From positions 62,001-126,000 of the forward strand of contig CAZKJL010000001.1 in assembly GCA_964553135.1 (NCBI GenBank): DNA of 64,000 nt, in the 5' to 3' direction. The stretch is from CAZKJL01 sp964553135 (GTDB lineage Bacteria; Patescibacteriota; Gracilibacteria; Peribacterales; Peribacteraceae). The translations under genes and the position numbers were made by a program. The first letter of the stretch is position 1. The number at the start of each line of letters is the position of its first letter. The notes under the pieces are model-generated. The model saw only the letters and a list, made by a program, of their open reading frames with translations. It did no database searches and had not been told where the DNA came from. Of the stretch, positions 25,965-33,752 are shown piece after piece.

Positions 25965-26292
25965 CGGCCTACTTTCCGCAAAAGGAAGCCATAATTCAAG
26001 GGGAAAGTACGGGGAATTTGACACCGTGGGATACCCGCTCAAGAATCATGTCAGTCATGAAGCAGCTCTCCACCCTCATTCGCTTTACGAAGCACCTCTG
26101 CATGCAGGGGAGGGCGTCGACGATCTGAGAAAAGAACCGAGAATCGTCCACTACCCTCTCACTCCGAAGAGGCTTCTTGCCCGTTGATCCTTCGCATCAC
26201 CGCAGTACCACAACACCCGCTCTCGATTGTGTCGTCGCCCCGTGGACGGGGCGGCAGATCGGAGTGGTACCGTCAGCACAAGGACCATTGTT
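25965..26292. other. Gene-free stretch between pabA and a small basic protein gene
   Basis: No convincing gene. On the plus strand TTGACA, 17 bp, AAGAAT (26018-26046) is a possible promoter for the downstream small genes. About 26076-26117 has complementary CCTC.../...GAGGG ends around CTGCATGCAG, in the style of a short intergenic repeat. A perfect hairpin CGCCCCG-TGGA-CGGGGCG lies at 26236-26253, about 40 nt before the next start codon. Confidence 0.5.
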
Positions 26293-26460
26293 ATGAGTTG
26301 GCAACGTCAGCTGCAAGACATGAACCTGGAACAGGCTGAAGCTGCGCTTGATGAACTCAAGCGCACCCGAGGCAAGCTCTCCAAACCTCAACAGGAGCGG
26401 AAGAGCACTCTCCAGTCTCACATCAAGCGGCTCCGGAAGCGTCAGCCCGTTCACGCGTGA
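26293..26460 (+). CDS. Small basic helical protein
   Basis: 55 residues starting SWQRQLQDMNLEQ, one long amphipathic helix pair with a strongly basic C-terminus (IKRLRKRQP). An AAGGA Shine-Dalgarno lies 8 nt before the ATG. The base content suggests nucleic-acid binding, but no motif is known to me. It sits in a tract of strong RNA hairpins with a small zinc-finger gene downstream. Confidence 0.65.
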   Translation: MSWQRQLQDMNLEQAEAALDELKRTRGKLSKPQQERKSTLQSHIKRLRKRQPVHA

Positions 26461-26498
26461 CCGACACCAAGCTCACACTAATCCGCTGGCACCTTTTC

Positions 26499-26528
26499 CC
26501 CAGGATCTCGCGCAAGCGGGATCCTGGG
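26499..26528 (+). ncRNA. Strong GNRA-type hairpin between two small genes
   Basis: A 13-bp stem from CCCAGGATCTCGC to GCGGGATCCTGGG with one G-U pair closes on a GCAA loop. No T-run follows, so it is not a standard terminator; an mRNA-stabilising or protein-binding structure is plausible. Confidence 0.55.
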
Positions 26529-26669
26529 AGGAGTTAAAACGAGATCGGATGTCGTCGTACTGAACACCACGCTCTTTCGCATCACAAAAAACGTAAGAAG
26601 TGACCTGCCTTCACCGCTGGCCATTCGGCTCAGCAACGGCAGTGGTTTCCTCTCTAAGGAGTTGCAGTC

Positions 26670-26810
26670 ATGCAGTCCCGAGATCTGTGTAAGTGTCCAC
26701 ACTGCGGAAATGCGAAGATCAAGGAGTTCAAGCTGCTGCGCCACACCGAATGGTGTCGGCAGCAGCGGCGCCCCAAGCGTTCCGCAAAGTCTCGACACGC
26801 GCAGAAGTGA
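26670..26810 (+). CDS. 46-residue C2HC zinc-finger protein
   Basis: Too short for usual gene calling. It begins QSRDLCKCPHCGN and contains one zinc site CxxC-(x14)-H-(x3)-C (CPHCG through RHTEWC), like zf-C2HC_2 domains, followed by a basic tail. AAGGAG sits 7-8 nt before the ATG. It may bind RNA or DNA. The hairpin at 26819-26850 follows the stop. Confidence 0.75.
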   Translation: MQSRDLCKCPHCGNAKIKEFKLLRHTEWCRQQRRPKRSAKSRHAQK

Positions 26811-26818
26811 GTGAACCC

Positions 26819-26850
26819 GCCGGGCTCGCGTCATTCGACGCGGGCTCGGC
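26819..26850 (+). terminator. GC-rich hairpin after the zinc-finger gene
   Basis: Fourteen paired positions (two G-U type) from GCCGGGCTCGCGTC to GACGCGGGCTCGGC around an ATTC loop. The nearest T-run is about 24 nt away, so it is a likely 3'-end structure but an atypical terminator. Confidence 0.5.
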
Positions 26851-26885
26851 ACTCTACGTTGAACGCAGATCACTTTTTATGCTTC

Positions 26886-27542
26886 TTACAGCGGCATGCT
26901 CGGCGCCGGTGCCGTATTCACCTGAACCTGCGGAGCGGGCTTTTTGATCTTCTTGGAAATGGCGGCGACCGTGGCGTCGATGTCCGCGATTTGGTCGCTG
27001 GTCATGGCGTTCTTGGCAACACCCATGCCCTCTTCGGCGCCCTCGTATTTTTTCTCGTTCGCGATCTTGAACCATGCGTAGGCGGTGACGGGATCGGCAA
27101 CGGTACCTTCGCCGTTTACGTACATCACGCCGAGGTTGTACTGCGAGCCGACGTCGTCTTGGAGTGCGGCCTTCTCGAACCACGAGAGAGCCTTTTTGTA
27201 ATCCTCCTTCACGCCCTGGGCGCGAACGTACGCCAGACCCGTGTTGTACTGCGCATCGCGGTTGCCCTGCTTGGCGGCTGCTTCGAAGTACGCGAATCCT
27301 TTGGCGGCGTCCTGCGTCACGCCTTCTCCTTTGATGAGGTAGAAGCCGAGCATTAGCTGTGCATCCGCATTGCCACCCTCGGCGGCCTTGGTGAGGAACT
27401 CCATTCCCTTCTTCTCATCTTTGGCGACACCTTCGCCGTTCATGTACTGGAGCGCGATTTTGTAATCGCTCGCGGCTTGCTGGGCATTGCCGCACGAAGC
27501 GATGACGAGACAGGCGAAGAGGGCGGCGAGAAGACGGGTCAT
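26886..27542 (-). CDS. Sel1-repeat lipoprotein
   Basis: 218 residues from the ATG at 27542, which gives a lipoprotein signal (TRLLAALFACLVIASC) with the cleavage cysteine near residue 17. The rest is about four Sel1-like repeats of 36 residues (ALQYMNGEGVAKDEKKGMEFLTKA pattern in EGGNADAQLMLG and similar). Sel1 repeats form TPR-like solenoids for protein contacts. It would sit on the outer face of the cytoplasmic membrane. Next gene upstream on the same strand is hsp20. Confidence 0.9.
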   Translation of the reverse strand: MTRLLAALFACLVIASCGNAQQAASDYKIALQYMNGEGVAKDEKKGMEFLTKAAEGGNADAQLMLGFYLIKGEGVTQDAAKGFAYFEAAAKQGNRDAQYNTGLAYVRAQGVKEDYKKALSWFEKAALQDDVGSQYNLGVMYVNGEGTVADPVTAYAWFKIANEKKYEGAEEGMGVAKNAMTSDQIADIDATVAAISKKIKKPAPQVQVNTAPAPSMPL

Positions 27543-27617
27543 GGAGTGATGAGGAAAAGCAGGGGAGCAGTATGAAGCAACGACGAACTCCGCGTCCATG
27601 GCTTCCCTTCAGGGTTC

Positions 27618-28106
27618 TTAATCGTTGATACGGATGATTTTGACCTTGTCCTCCTTGGGGACGAGAATTTTGAGAATGCTTTCTTTGTTGAACGTCGCCT
27701 TCACTTTGCGCGGATCGATGGAGGACGGCAGTGTGACCTTGCGCTCGAAGTCTCCCCAGAAACATTCCTGCACGTAGTACTGGTTGGCGGGAATGACGTC
27801 GGTCTGCCTGCGCGCGCCGCGGATGGTGATGGTGTTCTCGCTGACGTCGATGTCCAAATCCGAGAGCCGAACGCCCGCGATGGGAGCCTTGATGATGTAG
27901 TAATCCTCATACTCGAAGACGTCGAGAGCGACCTGACCCACACCCGTCGCTTTGGCCTGCTGGCCGGGCACGGGAGCCGTTTTCGCAGCGGGAACATCGG
28001 CCGTCATCTCCTTTTCCTTGGCCTTCAATTTCGCCAAAAGAGCCGCGCTCTCTTTATCCGCGCCGAGTGACGAGGAAAAGATACCGTGGAAAGGAGAAGG
28101 AATCAT
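27618..28106 (-). CDS. Hsp20/alpha-crystallin small heat-shock protein
   Basis: 162 residues from ATG 28106. A variable, basic N-terminal arm is followed by an alpha-crystallin domain (about residues 68-160) with ALDVFEYEDYYIIKAPIAGV, the loop FWGDFERKVTLPSSID and ILKILVPK. It is an ATP-independent holdase chaperone. Its upstream region has an inverted repeat TTTTTGCC-N7-GGCAAAAA that overlaps the promoter, which is not the CIRCE sequence. Confidence 0.92.
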   Translation of the reverse strand: MIPSPFHGIFSSSLGADKESAALLAKLKAKEKEMTADVPAAKTAPVPGQQAKATGVGQVALDVFEYEDYYIIKAPIAGVRLSDLDIDVSENTITIRGARRQTDVIPANQYYVQECFWGDFERKVTLPSSIDPRKVKATFNKESILKILVPKEDKVKIIRIND

Positions 28107-28114
28107 TTCACGCA

Positions 28115-28147
28115 ATCCTATCAATTTTTGCCAACGTACGGCAAAAA
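28115..28147 (-). promoter_or_regulatory. hsp20 promoter with overlapping inverted repeat
   Basis: Minus strand TAGGAT ends 8 nt before the hsp20 ATG. An 8-bp inverted repeat TTTTTGCC-N7-GGCAAAAA (28125-28147) covers the -35/spacer area and is a good operator candidate for heat-shock control. Confidence 0.5.
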
Positions 28148-28223
28148 CTCGGTGTGGCGGAAAGGAAGCCTTATGAGCTATTCGCTCTTTGAAGATTTCG
28201 GATGACTCGCGCACGAAGACCTC

Positions 28224-28251
28224 TTGATCGATTCGGATGGAACGGTACAAT
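28224..28251 (+). promoter_or_regulatory. Promoter for the XRE regulator gene
   Basis: TTGATC, 16 bp, TACAAT, about 52 nt before the ATG at 28304. Confidence 0.6.
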
Positions 28252-28303
28252 CGCCTCCGCACTCGCGTTTGGTTTCCAAACGGATTTCCTGCTTCTCCCG
28301 CAC

Positions 28304-28525
28304 ATGCCAGCCATCCTCCACAATCAAATCCGCCGTCTTCGTTTTGAACGCGGCATGACACAGGAGGAGCTCGCGCTTCGCGTGGGAGTCAGCCGTCAGA
28401 CGGTCATGAGCATCGAGCGCGGTGCCACAAACCCGTCCGTTCTCTTGGCCTACAAAATCGCCATGGCTCTGCAGTCGCCGGTGACGGAAGTCTTCCAGGT
28501 GGAAGGGGGGTTGGTTCCGGTCTGA
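28304..28525 (+). CDS. XRE-family transcriptional regulator
   Basis: 73 residues, a single HTH_3 domain: IRRLRFERGMTQEELALRVGV and SRQTVMSIERGATNPS, then AYKIAMALQSPVTEVF. It matches the small YgzD/YozG-like regulators that bind DNA as dimers. It is divergent from hsp20, so hsp20 control is a possible role. The ATG at 28304 is preferred over longer frames because the HTH fold starts there. Confidence 0.9.
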   Translation: MPAILHNQIRRLRFERGMTQEELALRVGVSRQTVMSIERGATNPSVLLAYKIAMALQSPVTEVFQVEGGLVPV

Positions 28526-28540
28526 AAGGCGAGGAATTGA

Positions 28541-28618
28541 AAGAATTCAATGAGTACAAGGAATACAACGACTCTTTGCCTTCTTTGTATTCCTTGTATT
28601 CTTTGTACTCTTATTTGT
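28541..28618. repeat. Palindromic 9-bp-period array (solo element)
   Basis: Forward units such as AATGAGTAC and AAGGAATAC are followed by their reverse complements (TTTGTATTC, CTTGTATTC, TTTGTACTC), making one long hairpin. It lies between the convergent ends of the XRE gene and recJ. Its arms match the inverted arrays around the four-helix gene at 30.3-30.7 kb, but there is no gene inside, like an empty copy. Confidence 0.75.
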
Positions 28619-30245
28619 CGCTCGTGGAGCCACTTCGTCGTATGTCTTCGATGACCACCTGCACACTCTCCCTCCCCTGCCACTCGTTGATGCCGATGCG
28701 ACAGGCGACATCGACGTACTGTTCGCCGCCGAGGTGATCGATGAACGCACCCAAGCGAAACCCGATGCACTTGATATCGCCGATGCGACACTGCAGATGC
28801 GTGCCCTCGGCTCCGACGACGCGGAGATCCGTGAGACACTGACGACGAAGCAAGAAGGTGGGTTCTTCGTTGCCGGTACCGAACGGTGAGAGCGACAGTA
28901 ATTCTTTGGCGAGCCGCATCGTGACGGACTTCGACGGAAGTTCGGCATCGATGGAGAGTGTCGGCAGAAGCTCTTCGTCGGGACCGAGTTGCTCGCGTAA
29001 CGCAAGCGAGAGCGCTTCGCGGAGTCTCGGAATATCGGCGGCGCGCACGGTGCAACCGGCGGCCTGCGCGTGGCCGCCGAACGTGAGGAGCAGGGGTTTC
29101 ACGAGCGGGTGCTCCAAGCACTTCATGACGTCGATCTGTTCGGGACTGCGCAGCGACCCCACCGCGGTCTCGCCGAGAATTGCGAACACGAGACCGGGTT
29201 TGCCGTAGCGTTCGGTGAATCGACTGGCGAGAAGTCCGGCGGTGCCCGGCGTGACCTTGTCGCTGCCGACGACGATGAACGAATGCTTGGACACGTCTTC
29301 ATTTCGAAGCAACGTATCGAGCTCTTCCACGAACGTTTGCCTGTCGCCGTTGAGTTTGTGGAGTTCCTCCAGCGCCATACCCCCCCGGAGAAGGGCTTGG
29401 AGGGCCGTCTCGGGGTGCGCCATGCGGCCGGCGGCGTTGATGCGCGGAACGATGCGGAACGCCACGTCGGACGCGGTGAGAGCTCCGCTCGTGCGAACAC
29501 TCTCGATGAAGTCGGCGAGAGGCCCGGGGGGCAATGCCTGCATGAATTTGATGCCATGGAGGACGAGCACGCGGTTCTCACCCGTGAGGGGGACCAAGTC
29601 GCCGACGGTACCGATGGCGGCCAGCGCGATGTCGACATCGATGCCGTCCCACGGTTTGCCGTCCTCCAGTGCGCGCACGAGCATGAAGGCGACCCCCGAA
29701 CCCGAGAGGTGTTCGTTGGGGAACGGTGCGGGGATGAGCGGATGGATGACGGCGAACGCCGCGGGCCTGCCTCCCTGCACGCGGTGGTGATCGGTGACGA
29801 CGGTATCGATGCCGAGTGCGGTGGCGTGCGCGATTTCGGCGTGCGCGGCGATGCCGGTATCCACGGTGATCATGAGCGACGTTCCTTTTTTCCTGAGCGC
29901 ATCGATACTCTCTTTCTTCATGCCGTAGCCTTCTTTCGTGCGGTGAGGGAGATACACGAGCGGTTCAAGACCGTGTCTGCGGAAGTAGCGCACGAGCTGT
30001 GCCGTTCCTGTGATGCCGTCGGCATCGTAGTCGCCGAAGATCGCGACGGCTTCTTTGTCATCGATCGCTTTTCTGATGCGCGTCACCGCCTTCTTCATCT
30101 CCGGAAACAAAAACGGATTCGAAAGTTTGGCGGAAGGATCGTCGACGATGCGACGCTCGCTGCGAAGCGTGGAGACGATATTGGTGACGGGCTCCGTCCG
30201 GCGGAGATTCCAGAGTTTGCCGGTCAGGGAGAGGTGGGAGGACAT
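28611..30245 (-). CDS. recJ: Single-stranded-DNA-specific exonuclease RecJ
   Basis: 544 residues from ATG 30245. DHH-family motifs appear in order: AIFGDYDADGITGTA, MITVDTGI, VVTDHH, and GTVGDLVPL, then the DHHA1 motif GGHAQAAGCTV, followed by an OB-like C-terminal domain. It degrades 5' single strands in recombination and mismatch repair. An upstream in-frame extension reads through the 9-bp repeat array and is rejected. Confidence 0.95.
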   Translation of the reverse strand: MSSHLSLTGKLWNLRRTEPVTNIVSTLRSERRIVDDPSAKLSNPFLFPEMKKAVTRIRKAIDDKEAVAIFGDYDADGITGTAQLVRYFRRHGLEPLVYLPHRTKEGYGMKKESIDALRKKGTSLMITVDTGIAAHAEIAHATALGIDTVVTDHHRVQGGRPAAFAVIHPLIPAPFPNEHLSGSGVAFMLVRALEDGKPWDGIDVDIALAAIGTVGDLVPLTGENRVLVLHGIKFMQALPPGPLADFIESVRTSGALTASDVAFRIVPRINAAGRMAHPETALQALLRGGMALEELHKLNGDRQTFVEELDTLLRNEDVSKHSFIVVGSDKVTPGTAGLLASRFTERYGKPGLVFAILGETAVGSLRSPEQIDVMKCLEHPLVKPLLLTFGGHAQAAGCTVRAADIPRLREALSLALREQLGPDEELLPTLSIDAELPSKSVTMRLAKELLSLSPFGTGNEEPTFLLRRQCLTDLRVVGAEGTHLQCRIGDIKCIGFRLGAFIDHLGGEQYVDVACRIGINEWQGRESVQVVIEDIRRSGSTSDK

Positions 30246-30276
30246 CGTTTGGTCGGAGCATGGCACAACCCGCATG

Positions 30277-30322
30277 TGCAAGGAATACAAAGAATACAAG
30301 GAATTCAAGGATTACAACGATG
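30277..30322. repeat. Left inverted 9-bp-period array of the four-helix element
   Basis: Units AAGGAATAC, AAAGAATAC, AAGGAATTC and AAGGATTAC in tandem, ending at CAACGA. Reverse complement aligns with 30706-30752 except for one extra 9-bp unit. Confidence 0.8.
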
Positions 30323-30680
30323 TTGGTGCCAGTGCCGTTCTGAGCCGACTCAGCAGAAAGCTCACTTTGTGGATTCTGCGATCAATGGCTTCGAATTTCT
30401 TACCTTCGCAGTACCCAAGATCGTGGCTGAGCCGCGTCGCACAATGCAACTCCTCCAAAGAACCGCGCGCAATATCAAAGAAGCGTATTTTTTCGGGACC
30501 GGTGCGCTTCGCATTTCCTTCGGCAAGATTCAGCGGAATGCTCGACGCTGCTTTGCGCATTTGATTGGTAAGACCGTATCGTTCGTATGACGGAAAATCT
30601 GATGTCAGTCGATAGACCGAAAGACAAAGATTGTACGATTCTTTCCAAACGATAAGTTTTTCGTGGGGGCGTTGTTGCAT
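30312..30680 (-). CDS. Four-helix-bundle protein (23S rRNA-intervening-sequence protein family)
   Basis: 122 residues. Family signature elements are present: KLIVWKESYNLCLSVYRLT, FPSYERYGLTNQMRKAASSIPLNLAEG, and a last helix ending HKVSFLLSRLRTAL. The family was first seen encoded by intervening sequences within 23S rRNA of Leptospira and Coxiella, and is related in fold to the Avd accessory protein of diversity-generating retroelements. Its job is unknown. Here the gene is enclosed by inverted 9-bp-period arrays (30277-30322 and 30706-30752). It starts at ATG 30680. Confidence 0.92.
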   Translation of the reverse strand: MQQRPHEKLIVWKESYNLCLSVYRLTSDFPSYERYGLTNQMRKAASSIPLNLAEGNAKRTGPEKIRFFDIARGSLEELHCATRLSHDLGYCEGKKFEAIDRRIHKVSFLLSRLRTALAPTSL

Positions 30681-30705
30681 GTCCCTACGCTAAAACTCCC
30701 CGAAG

Positions 30706-30752
30706 GTTCGTTGTAGTCCTTGTATTCTTTGTATTCCTTGCACTCCTGTCTT
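30706..30752. repeat. Right inverted 9-bp-period array of the four-helix element
   Basis: Reads TCGTTGTAGTCCTTG, TATTCTTTG, TATTCCTTG; about 35 nt complementary to the left array at 30277-30322, so the element can fold as one hairpin with the gene in the loop. Confidence 0.8.
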
Positions 30753-30757
30753 TTCCG

Positions 30758-32137
30758 CTACAACTCCACCTCCGGATACGTTCCAACCGTCCCCAGAACA
30801 ACCCTCTCCACCTCCTTCAGCTTCGCCTCGGACCGTGCCTCGATGCAGATGCTGAGACATGGACTCGTGTTGGAGTAACGGATGCCCGCCCATGCGCCGT
30901 CACCGAAGTCGATGCGCGCTCCGTCGAGGGTCACGACGGGATGAGTTTTTTGAAAATGTTCCGTGATGCGACGGACAACCTCGGCTTTTTTGTCATCGGC
31001 GCAATGCGGACGACGCTCGAGCGCTTGGTAGACTTTGGGGAACGCGTCGATGAGGACCGAGAGCGGTTTTTTGCCGTGCTTCAGGACGGCGAGCAGGCGC
31101 AGCGACGCAACGAGCGCGTCATCGAAGCCGAAATACTCCTCGCCGCAGAAAAAGTGTCCGCTCTGCTCTCCACCGAGCTTGGAATCGTGCTCGCGCATCG
31201 CGTGTTCCACGAACGAGTGTCCCACTTTGCACATCACCGGAACGCCACCCCACTTCTTCACTTCGGTTTCGAGGAGCGACGAGTTGCTCACCGTGAAGAT
31301 GATCGGCGCACCGGGGTGACGCTTGAGGTGATCGTGCGCGAGAAGGAGCAGAGTTTGATCGGCCGTGACGATGTTTCCCTGTTCATCGACGGCACCCATG
31401 CGGTCACCGTCGCCGTCGTAGGCAAGGCCGAGATCGGCTTTGGCAGCCAAAACTTTGGCCTGCAAATCTTTGAGCGTGCTGTGCTTGCTGGGGTCGGCCG
31501 GGTGGTTCGGGAATTCTCCGTCCGGCTCCGTGAAGATCTCGGTGACGGCGCAACCCGCGCGACGCAACGCCTCACAGTACGCGGGGCCCGCGACACCGTT
31601 GCCACCGTCGACGACGACGTGTTTTCCTTCGCCGACTCCCGCAAACGTCGTGGCGAGCGTCTCGATGTATGCGGTGAGCGCGTCGAACGAGGGGAACGAG
31701 GAATTCGTCGACGTCACGGGGTATTTTTTCTCCTCGATTCTTTTCCTGAGCACTTGGAGATCCTCACCACTGAACGCTTCGGCATCGCGGATCTGCAGCT
31801 TGATGCCGTTGTCTTCCTTGGGGTTATGGCTCGCCGTGATTTGCACGCCGGCATCGAAGTTTGCGTTGCAGATGGTGAAGTAGTTCACGGGGCTCGGCGT
31901 CTGGCCGATGTCACTGACGTCGCAGCCGGATGCCGCGAGACCTTCCATCATCTTTTTCTGAAAACCCGGACTGTGCGTGCGTGCATCGCGACCCACGACC
32001 ACTCTGGGTTTCTTGCCGTATTTCTCCACGAGGATTTCTCCGAAGCCGCGGCCGATGAGGTAACAGGCTTCATCGGTGATTTGCTTGCCCGCTTTGCCGC
32101 GGATGTCGTACGCCCGGAAGATGTGTGGATCGATCAT
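30758..32137 (-). CDS. Phosphomannomutase/phosphoglucomutase
   Basis: 459 residues from ATG 32137. Alpha-D-phosphohexomutase motifs: FRAYDIRG at the start, ITASHNPKEDNGIK with the phosphoserine, DGDGDRMG magnesium loop, GGEQSGH sugar-binding loop, and RYSNTSPCLSI phosphate-binding loop (usual RxSxTEP-like). It interconverts hexose-6- and hexose-1-phosphates, feeding GalU and linking to the glucan phosphorylase and zwf products. A TATACT -10 box lies 8 nt before the ATG. Confidence 0.94.
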   Translation of the reverse strand: MIDPHIFRAYDIRGKAGKQITDEACYLIGRGFGEILVEKYGKKPRVVVGRDARTHSPGFQKKMMEGLAASGCDVSDIGQTPSPVNYFTICNANFDAGVQITASHNPKEDNGIKLQIRDAEAFSGEDLQVLRKRIEEKKYPVTSTNSSFPSFDALTAYIETLATTFAGVGEGKHVVVDGGNGVAGPAYCEALRRAGCAVTEIFTEPDGEFPNHPADPSKHSTLKDLQAKVLAAKADLGLAYDGDGDRMGAVDEQGNIVTADQTLLLLAHDHLKRHPGAPIIFTVSNSSLLETEVKKWGGVPVMCKVGHSFVEHAMREHDSKLGGEQSGHFFCGEEYFGFDDALVASLRLLAVLKHGKKPLSVLIDAFPKVYQALERRPHCADDKKAEVVRRITEHFQKTHPVVTLDGARIDFGDGAWAGIRYSNTSPCLSICIEARSEAKLKEVERVVLGTVGTYPEVEL

Positions 32138-32145
32138 GCGAGAGA

Positions 32146-32151
32146 AGTATA
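32146..32151 (-). promoter_or_regulatory. -10 box for the phosphohexomutase gene
   Basis: TATACT, 8 nt to the ATG at 32137, with a CGGACA-like -35 18 bp upstream. Confidence 0.5.
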
Positions 32152-32241
32152 GAGGACGATCTGCGCCGCTGTCCGCCCGTTCCCACGGCATCGACTTTGG
32201 CGCATTGCGAAGGGCTCGCTGCGCAAAGGCTTAGGAAACGA

Positions 32242-32269
32242 TTGTCCTGAAATCGCATCGGCCTACACT
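32242..32269 (+). promoter_or_regulatory. Promoter for the 94-residue protein
   Basis: TTGTCC, 16 bp, TACACT, then 8 nt to the ATG at 32278; another clear leaderless arrangement. Confidence 0.6.
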
Positions 32270-32277
32270 GCATTCCA

Positions 32278-32562
32278 ATGCTCCAAGCGCGTGATATCGC
32301 TCGGCAGATCGATTCGTCCGCGGCACTGCTGCTACGGGACTCCGAAGATGTGATCCTCGTGGCCGAGGTAAGCGATGAGGACGTATCGGAGAGGGCGGAT
32401 GCGGACGTGGAAGAAGCACGCAATTTGGTTGATGCGTTGCTTTCGACACCCAATGTCACGGCCGCCGTTCGCTTGCTGAGAGAGGATACAAAATTGTTTC
32501 TGTTGGGTTACGTGGAAGGCGTATCGCGCTATAAGCATATTACAGAGGCTTTGAGCGCCTAA
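32278..32562 (+). CDS. Small hypothetical protein
   Basis: 94 residues, acidic, soluble, with alternating helix/strand pattern (SSAALLLRDSEDVILVAEV, then a helix and FLLGYVEG). No cysteine or known motif. Coding is supported by a promoter placed 8 nt upstream. Unknown function; lies between the divergent phosphohexomutase and a K/E-rich protein. Confidence 0.7.
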   Translation: MLQARDIARQIDSSAALLLRDSEDVILVAEVSDEDVSERADADVEEARNLVDALLSTPNVTAAVRLLREDTKLFLLGYVEGVSRYKHITEALSA

Positions 32563-32599
32563 AGACACATATCCGATGATGGTAATTTTGATGAAAAAA

Positions 32600-32608
32600 T
32601 GATATAAT
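32600..32608 (+). promoter_or_regulatory. Extended -10 promoter TGATATAAT
   Basis: An extended -10 without a clear -35, 26 nt before the ATG at 32635. TGATAT and a downstream ATATCA form an inverted repeat. The same TGATATAAT plus ATATCAATA pair occurs before the 36-residue membrane peptide gene at 48253-48261. Confidence 0.6.
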
Positions 32609-32634
32609 AAGTGCAATATCAATACCGACTCCGT

Positions 32635-33747
32635 ATGCCCGAAATTCCGCAGCGCGATGAGGAAGTTACGGTAAAAAAAGATGACCCCGAGGCACAGAAG
32701 CCCGAGGATGCGAAGAACCCGGAAAAAAGGGATGAGAAACCGAAACTTTCTCCCGAAGAGCAGGAGAAAGCCGACAAAGAACGTGCCGAGAAAGAGGAGC
32801 AAAAGAAAAATCGCGATGCCGAAGAAGGCAAGGAACATGCAACCGATGAGGACGACGCCGAGAAAAAATTGGACGATGCGATTTACAAAGAAAAATACGA
32901 AGCGATGACCGGCCGCTTGGAGGGCGATGCCAGGGAAATTTTCTCAGCAGTGGAAGGCAAGCTCAGCGAGCAGGAGAAGATCGACATTGCCAAAGGCATC
33001 GACGATTTCAACGAGAGTTGGGACAGGGAGTGGGCCAAAGCGACGGAAGACGGCGGAGGCAAGACTCAAGCCGAAAAAATGAAGGAGTCGGCAAAAAGGC
33101 GTGATGCGAACAACGGCATCACGCTTCAGAACTCCATCGATGAAATCATCCGCGAAACGCAGGGCATCGCCAAAGACAATCCCAAGACGAACGTTGGAAA
33201 ATTGGCGAAAGAAGTGAATGAAAAAGTGAACGCCGCGCTCGGTAAAAGAGAATCGACGGACGGCGACAAGGCGCTCGGCAAATTGGGTGACGCCATCGAG
33301 CAACACATCCTGGACGAGCGAGCGAAAGATCCGAGCAAAACGTTCAAGCCCAAGGAAAAGCAGCGTGAGTACGTGGTGGACAAGTCCGACGACGAGTACA
33401 AAGAGAAAGTCGACACCTATGCCGCACAAAACCTGCTCAATGAAGTCTCGGAAGCAAAGAGCCGCGGCATTGTCGTCACGATCAAGAGCGCGGATGGGAA
33501 AGATTTGAATACGGCTGAAGAAATCGCCAAAGAGACGGTCGCGATGGTCGACATTAAAACCGAAGGAAATGCGGCAAAGCTGACATCGGATCAAATCCAA
33601 AAAGGCATGACTCCCGAGACCGCGTTCGTCAAAGAATCGGGCGGCGTACACACATTCGTCGAACGTGCCACGAATCTCCGCGAGGGAATCGAGAAGCTGG
33701 AAAAAGTCGTCGATAAAGACATCAAGAAGCGCACACTCAAATCCTAA
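32635..33747 (+). CDS. Charged coiled-coil/disordered protein of unknown family
   Basis: 370 residues from ATG 32635 (a GTG at 32611 would add eight). Residues 1-75 are highly charged and low in complexity (K/E repeats), then a soluble helical protein with a possible compact C-terminal part (about 245-365, SRGIVVTIKSADGKDL). No signal, membrane helix or cysteine. It ends 5 nt before glgP and is likely cotranscribed with it, which hints at a role with glucan metabolism, but the function is unknown. Confidence 0.75.
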   Translation: MPEIPQRDEEVTVKKDDPEAQKPEDAKNPEKRDEKPKLSPEEQEKADKERAEKEEQKKNRDAEEGKEHATDEDDAEKKLDDAIYKEKYEAMTGRLEGDAREIFSAVEGKLSEQEKIDIAKGIDDFNESWDREWAKATEDGGGKTQAEKMKESAKRRDANNGITLQNSIDEIIRETQGIAKDNPKTNVGKLAKEVNEKVNAALGKRESTDGDKALGKLGDAIEQHILDERAKDPSKTFKPKEKQREYVVDKSDDEYKEKVDTYAAQNLLNEVSEAKSRGIVVTIKSADGKDLNTAEEIAKETVAMVDIKTEGNAAKLTSDQIQKGMTPETAFVKESGGVHTFVERATNLREGIEKLEKVVDKDIKKRTLKS

Positions 33748-33752
33748 ACCTT

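Noticed and set aside
28541..28618. CRISPR array
   Set aside because: Units are 9 bp without spacers; no cas gene is in the window.
30245..30308. N-terminal extension of recJ through the repeat array
   Set aside because: The extra residues (LYSLYSLH) are translated repeat units; RecJ sequence begins at 30245.
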